This document shows, piece by piece, positions 35,050-45,500 of a DNA stretch of 64,000 nt (its first letter is position 1; each line of letters starts with the position of its first letter). Both the position numbers and the translations under genes were made by a program. The notes beneath the pieces were generated by a model. It did no database searches. It saw nothing but the letters and a program-made list of their open reading frames with translations, and had not been told where the DNA came from. This DNA is from Flavobacterium sp. KACC 22763 (GTDB lineage Bacteria; Bacteroidota; Bacteroidia; Flavobacteriales; Flavobacteriaceae), in contig NZ_CP117879.1 in assembly GCF_028736155.1 (NCBI RefSeq), forward strand, positions 3,286,001 through 3,350,000, in the 5' to 3' direction.

Positions 35050-35545
35050 AAAAAAAGTCCCTACGGGACAAAATATAGGTGTGTCTAATATTTTTTCTCT
35101 ACCGATATTTAATCTCTACGAGATATTTCTTCACAATATCATTTTCAAAATATTCTGTTAGTAATTATATATCGGCAGAAAAAATATTGCGTGTGTAATT
35201 TTTTTCTGCCGATACGTAATCTCTACGAGATATTTCTTCACAATATCATTTTTAAAATATTCCGCTAGGAATTATATATCGGCAGAAAAAATATTGCGTG
35301 TGTAATTTTTTTCTGCCGATATGTAATCTCTACGAGATATTTTTTCACAATATCATTTTCAAAATATTCCGCTAGGAATTATATATCGGTAGACAAAATA
35401 TTGGCGTGTGTATTTTTTTCTACCGAAATGTAATTTCTTCGAAATATTTTTTTAATATCAATTTTTCAAGTATTCCGCTAGGAATTACATATCGGTAGAA
35501 AAAAAATATTGGTTCATCCACATTTTGTCCCGTAGGGACTTTACG
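35050..35545. repeat. 107-bp tandem structured repeat bounded by inverted GTCCCTACGGGAC hairpins
   Basis: Units start at 35111, 35218, 35325 and 35432, each 107 bases apart. Each unit holds a hairpin TCTCTACGAGA (or TTTCTTCGAAA), a hairpin ATTCCGCTAGGAAT and a long stem ATATCGGCAGAAAAA/TTTTTCTGCCGATAT. The array is closed by AAAGTCCCTACGGGACAAAAT at 35054 and its reverse complement ending at 35542. Base changes between units are compensated on the other arm. No ORF of coding character spans it. It is not a CRISPR array. Confidence 0.9.
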
Positions 35546-35565
35546 TAATTTTTGACAGCGAATTT

Positions 35566-35961
35566 CTATGCTTTTACCTCTGTGCAAATCTCAATCAAAA
35601 AACCATTCAAATCTCTTGCGTACGCTACAATTTGTCCCCATGGTTTTTCTACCGGTTCTGAAACGATAACGGCTCCATAAGAAGTTGCTTTTTGTAAAAC
35701 TTCAGGAACATTATCTGTAATAAAACCAATTTCGATGGCAAAAGGCTTATTTTCTAAACTACTTTCTATAAAACCATCGGGTAAACTTTTTGAGGCTAAT
35801 TTCTTGGAAGCAAACGAAAGCGTTGTTTCTCCCGTAATCAATTCGCCATAATCCCCTTCTGGCGTGACAAACTTTCTCGAAAAACCAAAAGCATTTTCAT
35901 AAAACGCAATAGATTCTTCGACATTTTCGACGTATAAAATTGTATATCCAAACTTGACCAT
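35566..35961 (-). CDS. VOC-family (glyoxalase/bleomycin-resistance-like) protein
   Basis: 131 residues with paired beta-alpha-beta-beta-beta modules: GYTILYVENVEESIAFYENAFGF at the start, and WGQIVAYARDLNGFLIEICT at the end. Members bind a metal and small electrophilic substrates; the function here is unknown. It lies directly beside the satellite array. Confidence 0.88.
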   Translation of the reverse strand: MVKFGYTILYVENVEESIAFYENAFGFSRKFVTPEGDYGELITGETTLSFASKKLASKSLPDGFIESSLENKPFAIEIGFITDNVPEVLQKATSYGAVIVSEPVEKPWGQIVAYARDLNGFLIEICTEVKA

Positions 35962-36003
35962 AATTTCTAATATTTAATGTGCGTTAAATAAATATAAGAA
36001 AAT

Positions 36004-36552
36004 TTAGCTAATTTCTAAAAGGACATTATACTTTTCTAGGCTTGCTAAATCTTCAATAGAGTTTATATTGGCCAATTTTTCGTGTTCTTCTACTTCTTTT
36101 CTAACTTCAATATGTTTTATTGCTTTTCTAAAACGGCGCACCTCTTCTAAGTTTGACAAAATTAATCCTGGCACCTGCACGCTTTTCCCTTCTTTATCTT
36201 TGGCAACCATTGTAAAATAAGACGAATTGCAATGTTTGATAACTCCTGTCTGAATATTTTCTGCTTCTACGCGAATGCCAACAACCATTGAACTTCTTCC
36301 AACATAATTTACAGAAGCTTTCATAGTCACCAATTCTCCAACTTCAATTGGCTTAAGAAAGTTTACGGTATCTACAGAAGCTGTTACGCAATAATTTCCG
36401 CTGAATTTTGATGCTGATGCAAAAGCAATTTGATCTAATAATAGTAAAATATATCCTCCGTGAATTTTTCCGCTAAAGTTGGTATGTGATGGCAGCATTA
36501 ATTCTGATATACTAACTTTTGATGAAGAAACGGGCTTAAAATCTGTACTCAT
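36004..36552 (-). CDS. Acyl-CoA thioesterase, hotdog fold (YciA/BFIT-like)
   Basis: 182 residues from the Met of MSTDFKPVSSSKVSISELM. HTNFSGKIHGGYILLLLDQIA and the SVDTVNFLKPIEVGELV strand are typical of hexameric acyl-CoA thioesterases. Earlier in-frame codons (to 36597) run into the repeat at 36590 and are rejected. It hydrolyses fatty acyl-CoA, chain length unknown. Confidence 0.9.
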   Translation of the reverse strand: MSTDFKPVSSSKVSISELMLPSHTNFSGKIHGGYILLLLDQIAFASASKFSGNYCVTASVDTVNFLKPIEVGELVTMKASVNYVGRSSMVVGIRVEAENIQTGVIKHCNSSYFTMVAKDKEGKSVQVPGLILSNLEEVRRFRKAIKHIEVRKEVEEHEKLANINSIEDLASLEKYNVLLEIS

Positions 36553-36589
36553 GTTTTTGTTTTTGGTATTTTGATTAGTTGTATTTTTT

Positions 36590-36668
36590 TTCAACACATA
36601 GAAACATAGTTTTTCTATATCGTTAAAGACGTTTCACTTTTATTAACAAACATAGCCATGTGTTTAAA
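36590..36668. repeat. MITE-like repeat, copy C (short form)
   Basis: TCAACACATAGAAACATAG at one end and CATAGCCATGTGTTTAAA at the other, with AAAGACGTTTCACTT inside. It is shorter than copies A and B, lacking the AGAAACTAGTTTCT palindrome and outer arm. It lies between the thioesterase and rmuC genes. Confidence 0.75.
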
Positions 36669-36678
36669 TATTTTTTTC

Positions 36679-38052
36679 TTAGTTCAATAATTCATTTTCA
36701 TCTAAATTTATAGCTCGTGCAATAATGTTATCTGGAAGTGATTTCTTGGCTTTGGCTCCCATTTTTTTCAATCTTTCTACACTGGAAATCAGATTTCCTT
36801 TTCCATCAACCAATTTATTCATTGCACTTTCATATTCAGTTTTGGTATCTTTTATTTTATTTCCAATTCGGACTAAATCGGTTACAAAACCTTCAAATTT
36901 GTCATATAAAGCTCCTGCCTGTCTTGCAATTTCTAAGGCGTTTTCCTGCTGTTTCTGATTGGTCCACATACTATCAATAGTACGTAAAGTGGCCAAAAGC
37001 GTGCTTGGCGTTACAATAACAATATTTCGATCAAAAGCTTTAGTATATAATGTAGGATCTTCGTTTAAAGCAACGGCAAAAGCGGGCTCCATCGGAATAA
37101 AAAGTAAAACAAAATCTGGGCTTTCCATTTGATATAAATCATGATAGTTTTTGCTGCCCAACTGCTCGACATGTCTTTTTATAGAACTGACATGTTCTTT
37201 AAGAAATTCTATTTTTAAAAGTTCCGATTCTTCGTTAACCCATTTTTCATAGGCCGAAAGAGAAACTTTAGAATCAACAATCATTTTTTTACCGTCAGGA
37301 AGATTAATTACTACATCTGGTAAAACACGATTTCCTTCACTATTTGTAAAACTCTGTTGCACTTCGTATTCTCTTCCTTTTTCTAATCCCGATTTTTCTA
37401 AAACACGTTCTAGCACCAATTCGCCCCAATTCCCTTGCATTTTGCTGTCGCCTTTTAATGCTTTTGTAAGATTTAAGGTTTCTTTGCTCATTTGCGCATT
37501 CATTTCGCTCAAGCCAATTATCTGCTGACGAAGCGCCGCATGATAATCGATGCTTTCTTTATGCGTCTGTTCTACTTTCTGCTCAAAAACCTGAATTTTA
37601 TCCTGCAAAGGCGTCAAGATATTTTTCATGTTTACGGTATTTTGTTCGGTAAACTTTGCCGATTTTTCTTCTAGAATTTTGTTGGCAAGATTTTCAAATT
37701 CTTTAGTGAATTTTTCTTGAAGCTCGTTGATTTCGCTTTTTTGTTCTTTGTGACGTTCCCATAAATTTTCAAAATCGACTTCTTTTTTTGAAAGCTGAAT
37801 TGCCAGACTATCTTTTTCTGTCCTAATATTTTCTTTCTCAGAAATACTCAGCTGCAACTGTTTCTGAAAATTATTTTTTTCACTTTCAAACTGTTCTTTT
37901 AGCATTTGCAATTGACTATTTAGCGCATTTAATCTCTCCTCAGCAATTGTTTTTTCTGACTGAAACTTCGAAGCAGAAAGCATTCTGCCTACGTAGATCC
38001 CTGCAAAAAGTGCCACAACAAAACCTAATAAAAACGGTATATAATCAAACAT
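36679..38052 (-). CDS. rmuC: DNA recombination protein RmuC
   Basis: 457 residues: an N-terminal membrane helix (FLLGFVVALFAGIYVGRML), a long coiled coil to about residue 190, then the RmuC domain (GNWGELVLERVLEKSGLEKGREY ... LPDGKKMIVDSKVSLSAYE). The D-x-K core places it in the PD-(D/E)xK nuclease superfamily. It limits inversions at short inverted repeats in E. coli, which is notable in so repeat-rich a segment. Confidence 0.94.
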   Translation of the reverse strand: MFDYIPFLLGFVVALFAGIYVGRMLSASKFQSEKTIAEERLNALNSQLQMLKEQFESEKNNFQKQLQLSISEKENIRTEKDSLAIQLSKKEVDFENLWERHKEQKSEINELQEKFTKEFENLANKILEEKSAKFTEQNTVNMKNILTPLQDKIQVFEQKVEQTHKESIDYHAALRQQIIGLSEMNAQMSKETLNLTKALKGDSKMQGNWGELVLERVLEKSGLEKGREYEVQQSFTNSEGNRVLPDVVINLPDGKKMIVDSKVSLSAYEKWVNEESELLKIEFLKEHVSSIKRHVEQLGSKNYHDLYQMESPDFVLLFIPMEPAFAVALNEDPTLYTKAFDRNIVIVTPSTLLATLRTIDSMWTNQKQQENALEIARQAGALYDKFEGFVTDLVRIGNKIKDTKTEYESAMNKLVDGKGNLISSVERLKKMGAKAKKSLPDNIIARAINLDENELLN

Positions 38053-38240
38053 AACTAAGTTAATTTTAAGTAAAAGTACGCAATAATACGTAGTACTTGA
38101 TTTTTAAAATAGAAATTTCACGAATTGATTTTCAAATCCAACTAAACCAACATTTTATTTTTTTTTGAAAAAAGTTTAACCTCAACGCAACCTTTTTTTA
38201 AAAGCTCTATCTACTAAGATATAAACCTATTAAAATGATT

Positions 38241-39116
38241 ATGAAAAAATTAATGCTTGGCTTGTTTGTAGCCTTTGGATTCAGTGCTTGTTCTCTCAAT
38301 GACGGAAATAAATATGTAGATTGTGGAGCTAATACAGTTGTAAATTTTACCGGTTTTCCTTTTGCATGTAATTATAGTGTAAAATCAATGCCTAATAATC
38401 CTGCTGCTGTTGTTATTGTATCTCAAGAAAAAATGGATGAGTTTTTTACAAAACATGATAACAACTGTCCTGTTGCAAGTGATCCGAATATTGATTTTAC
38501 AAAAGAATATCTAGTTGGAATTTTTGCAGGCGCTAAACCTACAAATGGATATGCCATCAAAATTACTTCGATTGTAGAAAACAATTGCGAGATCGTTGTT
38601 AATTACTACGAAAAAGCTCCTGCTCAAGGTGAAAACGTAACCCAAACGCCTACTTATCCTTATGATTTTGTTTTGATCCCGAAAACATCAAAAGGAATGA
38701 TTTTCAACAAAACAGCAGAAAGTCCTGACAATATGATTATTGGAAGTTTCAATAACCAATGTTTAAGTTCTGACTGCCAAAAATTCTATCAGATTAACGA
38801 CTATAATACTTTAAAATTCTTAAATGTTGGAGCTAATCAATATGATTTTGGACAATATAGATATACTCCGACAATTAAAAGAGGTGAATATACTTTATTA
38901 TTAAAAAGTGTTCCTGCTGAAATCTTGGCTTTAAAAGGACAAACTAAAACGTATGGTTCTCCAGATGCTGCAGATCAAGGCGGAATTTATTTTGAACTTC
39001 GTCAAGGAGCAAGTACTACAAAAGTTTACATCGATAATAACGATACTGCAGATCAAAGCACTGAAATAAAACTTTTCAAAAAAGCGATTCAAGAAAAAAT
39101 TACAAGTTTAAAATAA
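38241..39116 (+). CDS. Lipoprotein with PrcB-like C-terminal domain
   Basis: 291 residues with a lipobox (MKKLMLGLFVAFGFSACS). Two regions resemble PrcB_C: GYAIKITSIVENNCEIVVNYYEKAP followed by TYPYDFVLIPK. In the family this domain was found with a spirochaete protease. The middle has several Cys pairs that could form disulfides in the periplasm. It and the next gene are ten bases apart. Confidence 0.75.
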   Translation: MKKLMLGLFVAFGFSACSLNDGNKYVDCGANTVVNFTGFPFACNYSVKSMPNNPAAVVIVSQEKMDEFFTKHDNNCPVASDPNIDFTKEYLVGIFAGAKPTNGYAIKITSIVENNCEIVVNYYEKAPAQGENVTQTPTYPYDFVLIPKTSKGMIFNKTAESPDNMIIGSFNNQCLSSDCQKFYQINDYNTLKFLNVGANQYDFGQYRYTPTIKRGEYTLLLKSVPAEILALKGQTKTYGSPDAADQGGIYFELRQGASTTKVYIDNNDTADQSTEIKLFKKAIQEKITSLK

Positions 39117-39126
39117 TAATTCGGTC

Positions 39127-39525
39127 ATGAAGAAACTCTTTTTATCTTTTATTATCTGTTTTCTTTTTACATCAATGATTTCTATAAATGATTCTAAAGA
39201 AGCAGCAGGATCAATAGTAAATACTTGGACTTGGGAAAAATCTATCGGAGGTTCAAACAATCCTTATGTAGCTACACCAAAAACAATTGGATTTACTAAG
39301 AAAATTATTTTCACTCCAGACGGAAGGGTTATTACTTATAAAAACAATGTAGAAATTAGAAACAGCGCTTATCAGATAGAAAAAGGAAAGGGATATTTTG
39401 ATCAGTCAGAACATGATCTGATTACGTTTGAAGGGAAAACTTACGTAATAGAAAACCTTGACAATCAAAATCTAACCATTGTAAGCAACAGTCAAGACGG
39501 TACTCGAACTATTTTTAAAAGATAG
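39127..39525 (+). CDS. Small secreted protein, lipocalin-like
   Basis: 132 residues with a signal peptide (MKKLFLSFIICFLFTSMIS). The rest is beta-rich (NTWTWEKSIGG, IIFTPDGRVITYKNN), a pattern seen in Bacteroidota lipocalin-like envelope proteins. No specific function can be assigned. Probably cotranscribed with the upstream PrcB-like gene. Confidence 0.7.
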   Translation: MKKLFLSFIICFLFTSMISINDSKEAAGSIVNTWTWEKSIGGSNNPYVATPKTIGFTKKIIFTPDGRVITYKNNVEIRNSAYQIEKGKGYFDQSEHDLITFEGKTYVIENLDNQNLTIVSNSQDGTRTIFKR

Positions 39526-39576
39526 TTTTGTAAGCTATTTAAAACTATTTTTGCCAAATCAAATTTAAACCATTTC

Positions 39577-40128
39577 TTGAAAGACGAGTTAGAAAAATAT
39601 ATCAAACTGTGCATGAAAAATGACAGAGAGGGACAGCTGAAAATTTATCAGTTGTTCTCTCCTGTTTTATATGGTATTTGTTTGAAATATATGAAGAACG
39701 AAGATGACGCGAAAGACGTTTTTCAGGAAGCATTTGTAATTGCCTTTCAGAAAATAAGCCAATATAAATTTGAAGGAAGCTTTGAGGGATGGTTAAAACG
39801 AATCTTTATAAACAAACTCATTGAAACTTTAAACAAAAAGAAAAAAGAAAGTTTCTTTTTAGATGTTTTTGATCCCGATACAGATTTTATTGAAGAAGAA
39901 GAACTGGAAGCTATTCCGATAGAACAGGAAAAACTGTTGGAGTACATTCGGGATTTACCAGATCAATATAGAACGGTTTTTAACTTGTATGTATTCGAAA
40001 AAATGAAGCACAGAGAAATTGCCGAACTACTAAAAATCTCCGAAGGGACATCAAAATCAAATTTAAATCGCGCCAAACATATATTACAAAAGCGAATTTT
40101 GAGCATAAAAAATTTTAAGATAGCATGA
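39577..40128 (+). CDS. ECF-type RNA polymerase sigma factor
   Basis: 183 residues starting at TTG. Region 2 (GICLKYMKNEDDAKDVFQEAF) and region 4 (LPDQYRTVFNLYVFEKMKHREIAELL) are clear. No ATG precedes the conserved LEKYIKLC segment, so TTG at 39577 is chosen; an ATG at 39613 would remove part of region 2. Its stop overlaps the next start by four bases, so it is coupled to its likely anti-sigma partner. Confidence 0.92.
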   Translation: MKDELEKYIKLCMKNDREGQLKIYQLFSPVLYGICLKYMKNEDDAKDVFQEAFVIAFQKISQYKFEGSFEGWLKRIFINKLIETLNKKKKESFFLDVFDPDTDFIEEEELEAIPIEQEKLLEYIRDLPDQYRTVFNLYVFEKMKHREIAELLKISEGTSKSNLNRAKHILQKRILSIKNFKIA

Positions 40129-41894
40129 AGAAGCAAAAAATAGAAGATATTTTTTCATCAATGGAAGACCTTTCGAGTATTCCGCCTCCAGAATTATGGA
40201 GTCAGATTGAAGAAAAATTAGACAAACCTAAAAAGAAGAAGAGAGTTGTTCTTTGGTGGTCGGCTGCTGCATGCTTATTATTAGGGTTGCTTCTGCCTTC
40301 AATTTTACATTTTACTAATTCATCTGAAAATACAAACCTCAACAACGGCAATTTAGAAAACAACACAAACAGCGTTGTTATTGACAAAAAAACAAACGAC
40401 ATTCATAATAACAAAGATTTAAATCGAAATAAAAGTACTGGCAAAGCGATAGATTCATTAAACGGAAATGCTGTAAAAAATCAATTTAATACTGACCCAC
40501 AAATTCAGTCTCAAGAAACTTCTATAGCAGAAACAAACTCTAAGAACAAAACCGGTAAAAAAGATTCTAAATCTAACACAGTAGTTCCAGCAAATGCTCC
40601 GAACCAATCTGTTGCTTATCAAAACTCTGGCTCAGAAGAAAAATCAATTGTAAAATCTTCTAAAAAATCTAGTACAATTGTTCCTGCAAATGTTCCCAAC
40701 CAATCTGTTGCTTATCAAAATTTAGGTTCATCACAAGAAAAATCAATCGCAAAATCTACTAAAAAATCTATTTTAGAAAGCAAGGCAAAGTCTTCTAATT
40801 CTTCCATCAAAGGGATTTCTGAAGAAAGAATTGCATTTGGAAAACAAAGCAAGTTTAATTCGACTGCAAAAAAGCAGCTTTCAAATTCTATTTTTGAAGA
40901 ACAGATTGCTCCGAAAAACGATAAAAATATTGCCTTCAATAATCAGCGCTATTCTGCAAATAATAACTCTTTTGCAAATAGCAGTGCGTATAATTCAACT
41001 AATGCCGTTTCGGGTAAAAATGAGAATAAGCGAACTGACAAAGCGGTTATCATAAAAGACGATGTAAAAATTGCTAACGGCTTGAGTAAAACAGACTCTA
41101 TGCAGCTGGCTGAGCTTCAGAATTTAGAAAAAGGAATTTTAGCTCCAGAAAAGGAAAAAGAAGAAAAGGAGGAAAAAGACAATCTAATCAACAAAAAAGA
41201 AAGATGGGCAGTTGCTGTTTTTGCTGGTGTTGCAAGTTCTGAAAATACTAAGAACGAGAAAACTTTGGGTAACGTAAATGACTCTAAACAGTCTAATTCT
41301 TATGGTGTAAAAACAAAATACAGCATTAACAAAAAATGGGCTGTTGGTTCTGGTCTAAAAATTAGCGAATTAGGACAGAGTGTTGCCAATGTATCGTATT
41401 TAAGCGCCAAAAGCAATGCTTTTTTTAATCCTGGTGCTCTAAATGCCGATAGTAATAACAGTCCCGTCGTTTCAGCAGACCCGTCAAGCCAAGGTTATCT
41501 TTTTATTTCAAATAGCACAAAAGAAGCTTTGAAAAATGAAAACGTGCAAACTGGTAAATTGGATCAAAATCTAAGATATGTAGAAATGCCTCTTGAGGTT
41601 TCTTATTCTGTTTTCAATAAAAATAAAGCGAGCATTAACTTAAACACTGGTGGTTTCGTTGGTAAATTAATTTCTAATAATGTAGCCCTAGACGGACATT
41701 CTATTGGAGAGAATATGAATGCCAATGATTATGTATATGGCTCTACTTTGAGCAGTACAGTACAATATCGTGTGTACAAAAAGACCAATGTTTTTGTTGA
41801 ACCGGCTGTCAATTATTATATCAATCCGCTAAATAGCCAGTCTTTCAACCAGTTCCAATGGGGATTAAATTTTGGTCTGAATGTTAATTTCTAA
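40125..41894 (+). CDS. Anti-sigma-like membrane protein fused to an outer-membrane-barrel-like domain
   Basis: 589 residues. A cytoplasmic N-terminus (IPPPELWSQIEEKL) and one membrane helix (about 44-62) look like a Bacteroidota anti-sigma factor. Next comes a Ser/Asn/Lys-rich linker of about 280 residues with a direct repeat of VPANxPNQSVAYQN. The C-terminal 220 residues (KERWAVAVFAGVASSE to NFGLNVNF) alternate like an outer-membrane beta-barrel ending in Phe. It could link outer-membrane state to the sigma factor; that is inference. Confidence 0.75.
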   Translation: MKKQKIEDIFSSMEDLSSIPPPELWSQIEEKLDKPKKKKRVVLWWSAAACLLLGLLLPSILHFTNSSENTNLNNGNLENNTNSVVIDKKTNDIHNNKDLNRNKSTGKAIDSLNGNAVKNQFNTDPQIQSQETSIAETNSKNKTGKKDSKSNTVVPANAPNQSVAYQNSGSEEKSIVKSSKKSSTIVPANVPNQSVAYQNLGSSQEKSIAKSTKKSILESKAKSSNSSIKGISEERIAFGKQSKFNSTAKKQLSNSIFEEQIAPKNDKNIAFNNQRYSANNNSFANSSAYNSTNAVSGKNENKRTDKAVIIKDDVKIANGLSKTDSMQLAELQNLEKGILAPEKEKEEKEEKDNLINKKERWAVAVFAGVASSENTKNEKTLGNVNDSKQSNSYGVKTKYSINKKWAVGSGLKISELGQSVANVSYLSAKSNAFFNPGALNADSNNSPVVSADPSSQGYLFISNSTKEALKNENVQTGKLDQNLRYVEMPLEVSYSVFNKNKASINLNTGGFVGKLISNNVALDGHSIGENMNANDYVYGSTLSSTVQYRVYKKTNVFVEPAVNYYINPLNSQSFNQFQWGLNFGLNVNF

Positions 41895-41939
41895 AGTAAA
41901 TTTGTAGTAATTTTCAAACTATTTTTAAAATAGATTTTT

Positions 41940-42449
41940 ATGAATTTTACCATTGGCTCACCTGATTTAGTATTGAGCAAAGAAAGTATTTTTGACAGAG
42001 CAGATTTGCAGATGACTTCTTTAGAAAAAGAAAAGGAAAGTGAAGAATACAGTGCATTTCGTTTTCAGCTAGACAATAAAAATATTTGTTATAGAGAGGC
42101 GAAAATTACCCCAACCAAAACGGGACAGTTCGTCACATTATGGAAACGAAACCAATCAGGTATAATTGAACCTTTTGATTATTCGGATACTATTGATTTT
42201 GTAATTGTGACTGTTCGAAAAGATGAGAATTGGGGACAGTTTATTTTTCCAAAGAAAACGTTACTTGAAAAAGGCATTTTCTCTACCCAAAATAAAGAAG
42301 GAATAAGAGCTACAAGAGTTTATCCGCCGTGGGACGAAACCACGAGTAAGCAAGCGCAGAAAACGCAGAAATGGCAATTGGATTATTTTTTCAATTTTTC
42401 AGATCATAGCAATATTGATTTAGAGAAATTGAAAAAAGTATTTATATAA
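41940..42449 (+). CDS. mepB: MepB-family protein
   Basis: 169 residues. SAFRFQLDNKNICYREAKITPTKTGQFV and the late RVYPPWDETTSKQAQKTQKW match the MepB family, first named beside the MepA efflux pump of Staphylococcus. Its biochemical role is unknown. It has its own gap upstream and a terminator downstream. Confidence 0.88.
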   Translation: MNFTIGSPDLVLSKESIFDRADLQMTSLEKEKESEEYSAFRFQLDNKNICYREAKITPTKTGQFVTLWKRNQSGIIEPFDYSDTIDFVIVTVRKDENWGQFIFPKKTLLEKGIFSTQNKEGIRATRVYPPWDETTSKQAQKTQKWQLDYFFNFSDHSNIDLEKLKKVFI

Positions 42450-42481
42450 AAAAAGGCAGTCATTTTAAGACTGCCTTTTCT
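42448..42481. terminator. Bidirectional terminator between mepB and the T9SS nuclease gene
   Basis: AAAAGGCAGTC and GACTGCCTTTT form an 11-bp stem with a seven-base loop; A and T runs flank both sides, and the two genes converge on it. Confidence 0.9.
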
Positions 42482-42500
42482 GTTTTTTTATAGAAGATTT

Positions 42501-45500
42501 TTACTTCTTGATGACTTTATCTTTAAAAATCACTTTATTATTTTCTGTAACCGTGTAGAAATAAACTCCAGAAACTAAATTACCAACAGCAACAACTGCG
42601 GTGCTAACTTCAGATTCATTCTTAACACTGATTGGATTTCCAATAGCACGACCATTAAAATCATATAACCTGATTTTTAGATCTCTTCCTTGCGTTGTTT
42701 TTACATCAAAATTCAAAACATCTGTTGCAGGGTTTGGATAAGCTTTTACAAAATATTTATTTTTTCCAAAATCTGGCGTAGAAAGTACATCTTGTTTCAA
42801 TTGGAAACGAGCAATTACTGGTCCGTGGTCAGAAGTTGTTGTCGTGTAATTTGCAATATCATTTCTTGGATCGTAAACTGCAATCGACTTATCGATATAA
42901 TCATCATTCAATTCATTAGAAATTAAAATATGATCTAAAAATCCTTGTGAACTTAAAAAACTATAAGCTCCAGCCTGACTAATATCCCATGTTAAAGCAT
43001 TATAATTAACAGTATCATCTACAAATTTCTTATAAGAAGAAGCTGTACTTGCATTTCCAACCCAAGCTTTTACATCATCATTAAAATCTCCTAAAAGAAT
43101 TAAATTCGCATCTGGATATTCAGCATCTAGCGCATCTTTTAAATAGTCAATATCATATTTACGCTGATTGTACTCCTTTATAGATGTCCCGCTATTTGCA
43201 CGTGCATGAAGGTCGATTAAAGTAACGTCTTTTTTAATGCCACCAATATTGGTTTCTAATTCGACCACATAAGGCAAACGCCCAGAAGAGAAAAAGCTGT
43301 CATCATTTTTTTCTGGAGTATCTGAACCTGGATAATTGGGCAAAACTAAAGTTTGAGCTAGAATTTGATCATAAACTTCTTTAAACAATACTTTTGTACT
43401 TTTTACAGAAGTAGTTTGCGTATTGTACAGGACAACTAATTTCTGAGGCGGAAACTTCGGATCTGGAAGCTTCCAAGAATAAGACCACGAAGAACAGATT
43501 ACCTTATCGTACGTTTTTCCATTCACGTTTATCTTCTGAATCAGCATATCAATTGAAGGATCATCAGAAACTTCTTGAAGTGCGTAAACATCTGCATTTA
43601 ATTTATTCATGACTTTGGCCACATTTTCAATTTGTAACGCATCATTAGTTGGGCCAAATTCTTGTCCGTTGCTCCCCACTACATCAGTTCCAAAAAACTC
43701 TAAGTTATAAGTTACTACATCAAAAGTATCCACCTTTAGAATAGATGATCCCGTAAATAAGCCAATTTGCTTGTTTAGCGATGTTCCTGTAATGTTCAAC
43801 ACACCAGAAATTGTTGGTTCTTTTGCAGTTGGAGCAAATCTTGCATAAACTGTTTTTCCGGTTAATGCATCTGCTGCAGCAATAATAATGCTTGATGAAA
43901 ATGAAATATTATCTAATGACAATTCGTAAGAAGCGGGAGCTGCAATAGTGATATCGCCATAGCCTGCTGCTGCAAAAACAAAAGTTTGACTAGCAGAAAC
44001 CGAATTTGGACTTACATCTGCAAAATCTAAACGCGGATTAGAATCCACATATTTTGATTCGTCAATAATCGCAAAATCGTCAAAAGACCATTCTGCGGCA
44101 TTATCATTTCCGCCAGAAGTAGTTTCATAAACCCAAGCCAAATAAGTATGATCTGTTTTATAAGCCGATAAATTTATATATTCAGATTTCACATAACTTC
44201 CTGTATCTTGTGGAAATCTTCCGTTTATCGGTGTCCATGTTGCAGTATTTGGATCACTTACTCCATCATAATTGGTTGAAACCATTAATTTTAAAGATGG
44301 CCCATCATAAAATTGACGAGAATAAAAAGATAATAACGGAATTTGACTAAAACCATCTAAACGTAATCTTGGAGAAATCAACCAATCTTTACTTGCACCA
44401 CTATCCGAAAATCCGTTCATTAAAACAGCTCCAGTTCCAGAGTTAACATTACGTGACTGATTCGTATAAGCCCATTTGTTTATTGGTCCAGCCTCATTAT
44501 ATTGTAACCATTTACTATTTGCAAAAACATTTGCATCATCAAAATTCTGTACAAAAGGATTTACTCCAAGAGCTGTCAGATTAACTGTCTTAGTTGTACC
44601 TCCAGTTGTTTCATGAGTTATTGTACCTGTAAAACTGCCAACTGAAGTTGGGGTAAATTTTACATAAACTGTTGGCGTTGCATTAGAATCAAAATCAGTA
44701 GGAACAAAAGTTAAAGATGTTGAGAATGCCACGTTATCTTTTGAAATAGTAAAATTCCCTGAAGCTGTAAGCACAACATTCGCCGTAAGATCTGAAGCTC
44801 CTATCTGATAGCTTTTTGTTAAAGGATCAAAATTTGGTTCAGTACCTCCTAAGTTTAATGCAGAAACAGATGGAGATATGGCAGGAGGCATTACACTTAA
44901 AGTTGTCACATCTACTTTATTAACTGATGCTTGAATATTTCCAGCAATATCTTCTGAGATAGAAAAAACAGAATATGCCGTGCTTAAAGGTAATCCTGTA
45001 AAACTTTTAATATATTCCTGAGCAGAACTTGTTACATCAAAAATTCCTGATTGTAGTGCTGGAGTTCCATTTGAATCTTGACCTGCTTTTATCTGTGTAA
45101 TTGTTGGTTCAGCGCTTCCACCTGGCAACAATACATAATATGTTTTTCCAACTTCATCTATTTTATTAATAAAATTGAAACTATCTCCTAAAATGCTAGC
45201 TACTTTTGGATATCCAGAAACATTTGTTGGAGCATAAATATCTTTTTTAACATCGACGTCATCAATTGCAAAAGAAGGACGAGAACCCTGTCCTGAAACT
45301 TGCCTTGTTAACCATCGTATTTGAACTATTGGCTTATTATCACACTCTGCAGGCAACGTTACTCTTATATGCCCTGTTTGCAGAGGATCGGTTTCTTTTG
45401 TGCGTGTAGTTGTATTATTCTGAAAAAAAGTTTCTGATAAGGTTATAAAATTTCCTGTCTCTCCCACACGATATTGTAAAGCTAGCTCATTAATACGACT

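Noticed and set aside
35050-35545. CRISPR array
   Set aside because: Period is 107 bases with near-identical full units, no unique spacers, and no cas genes in the window.
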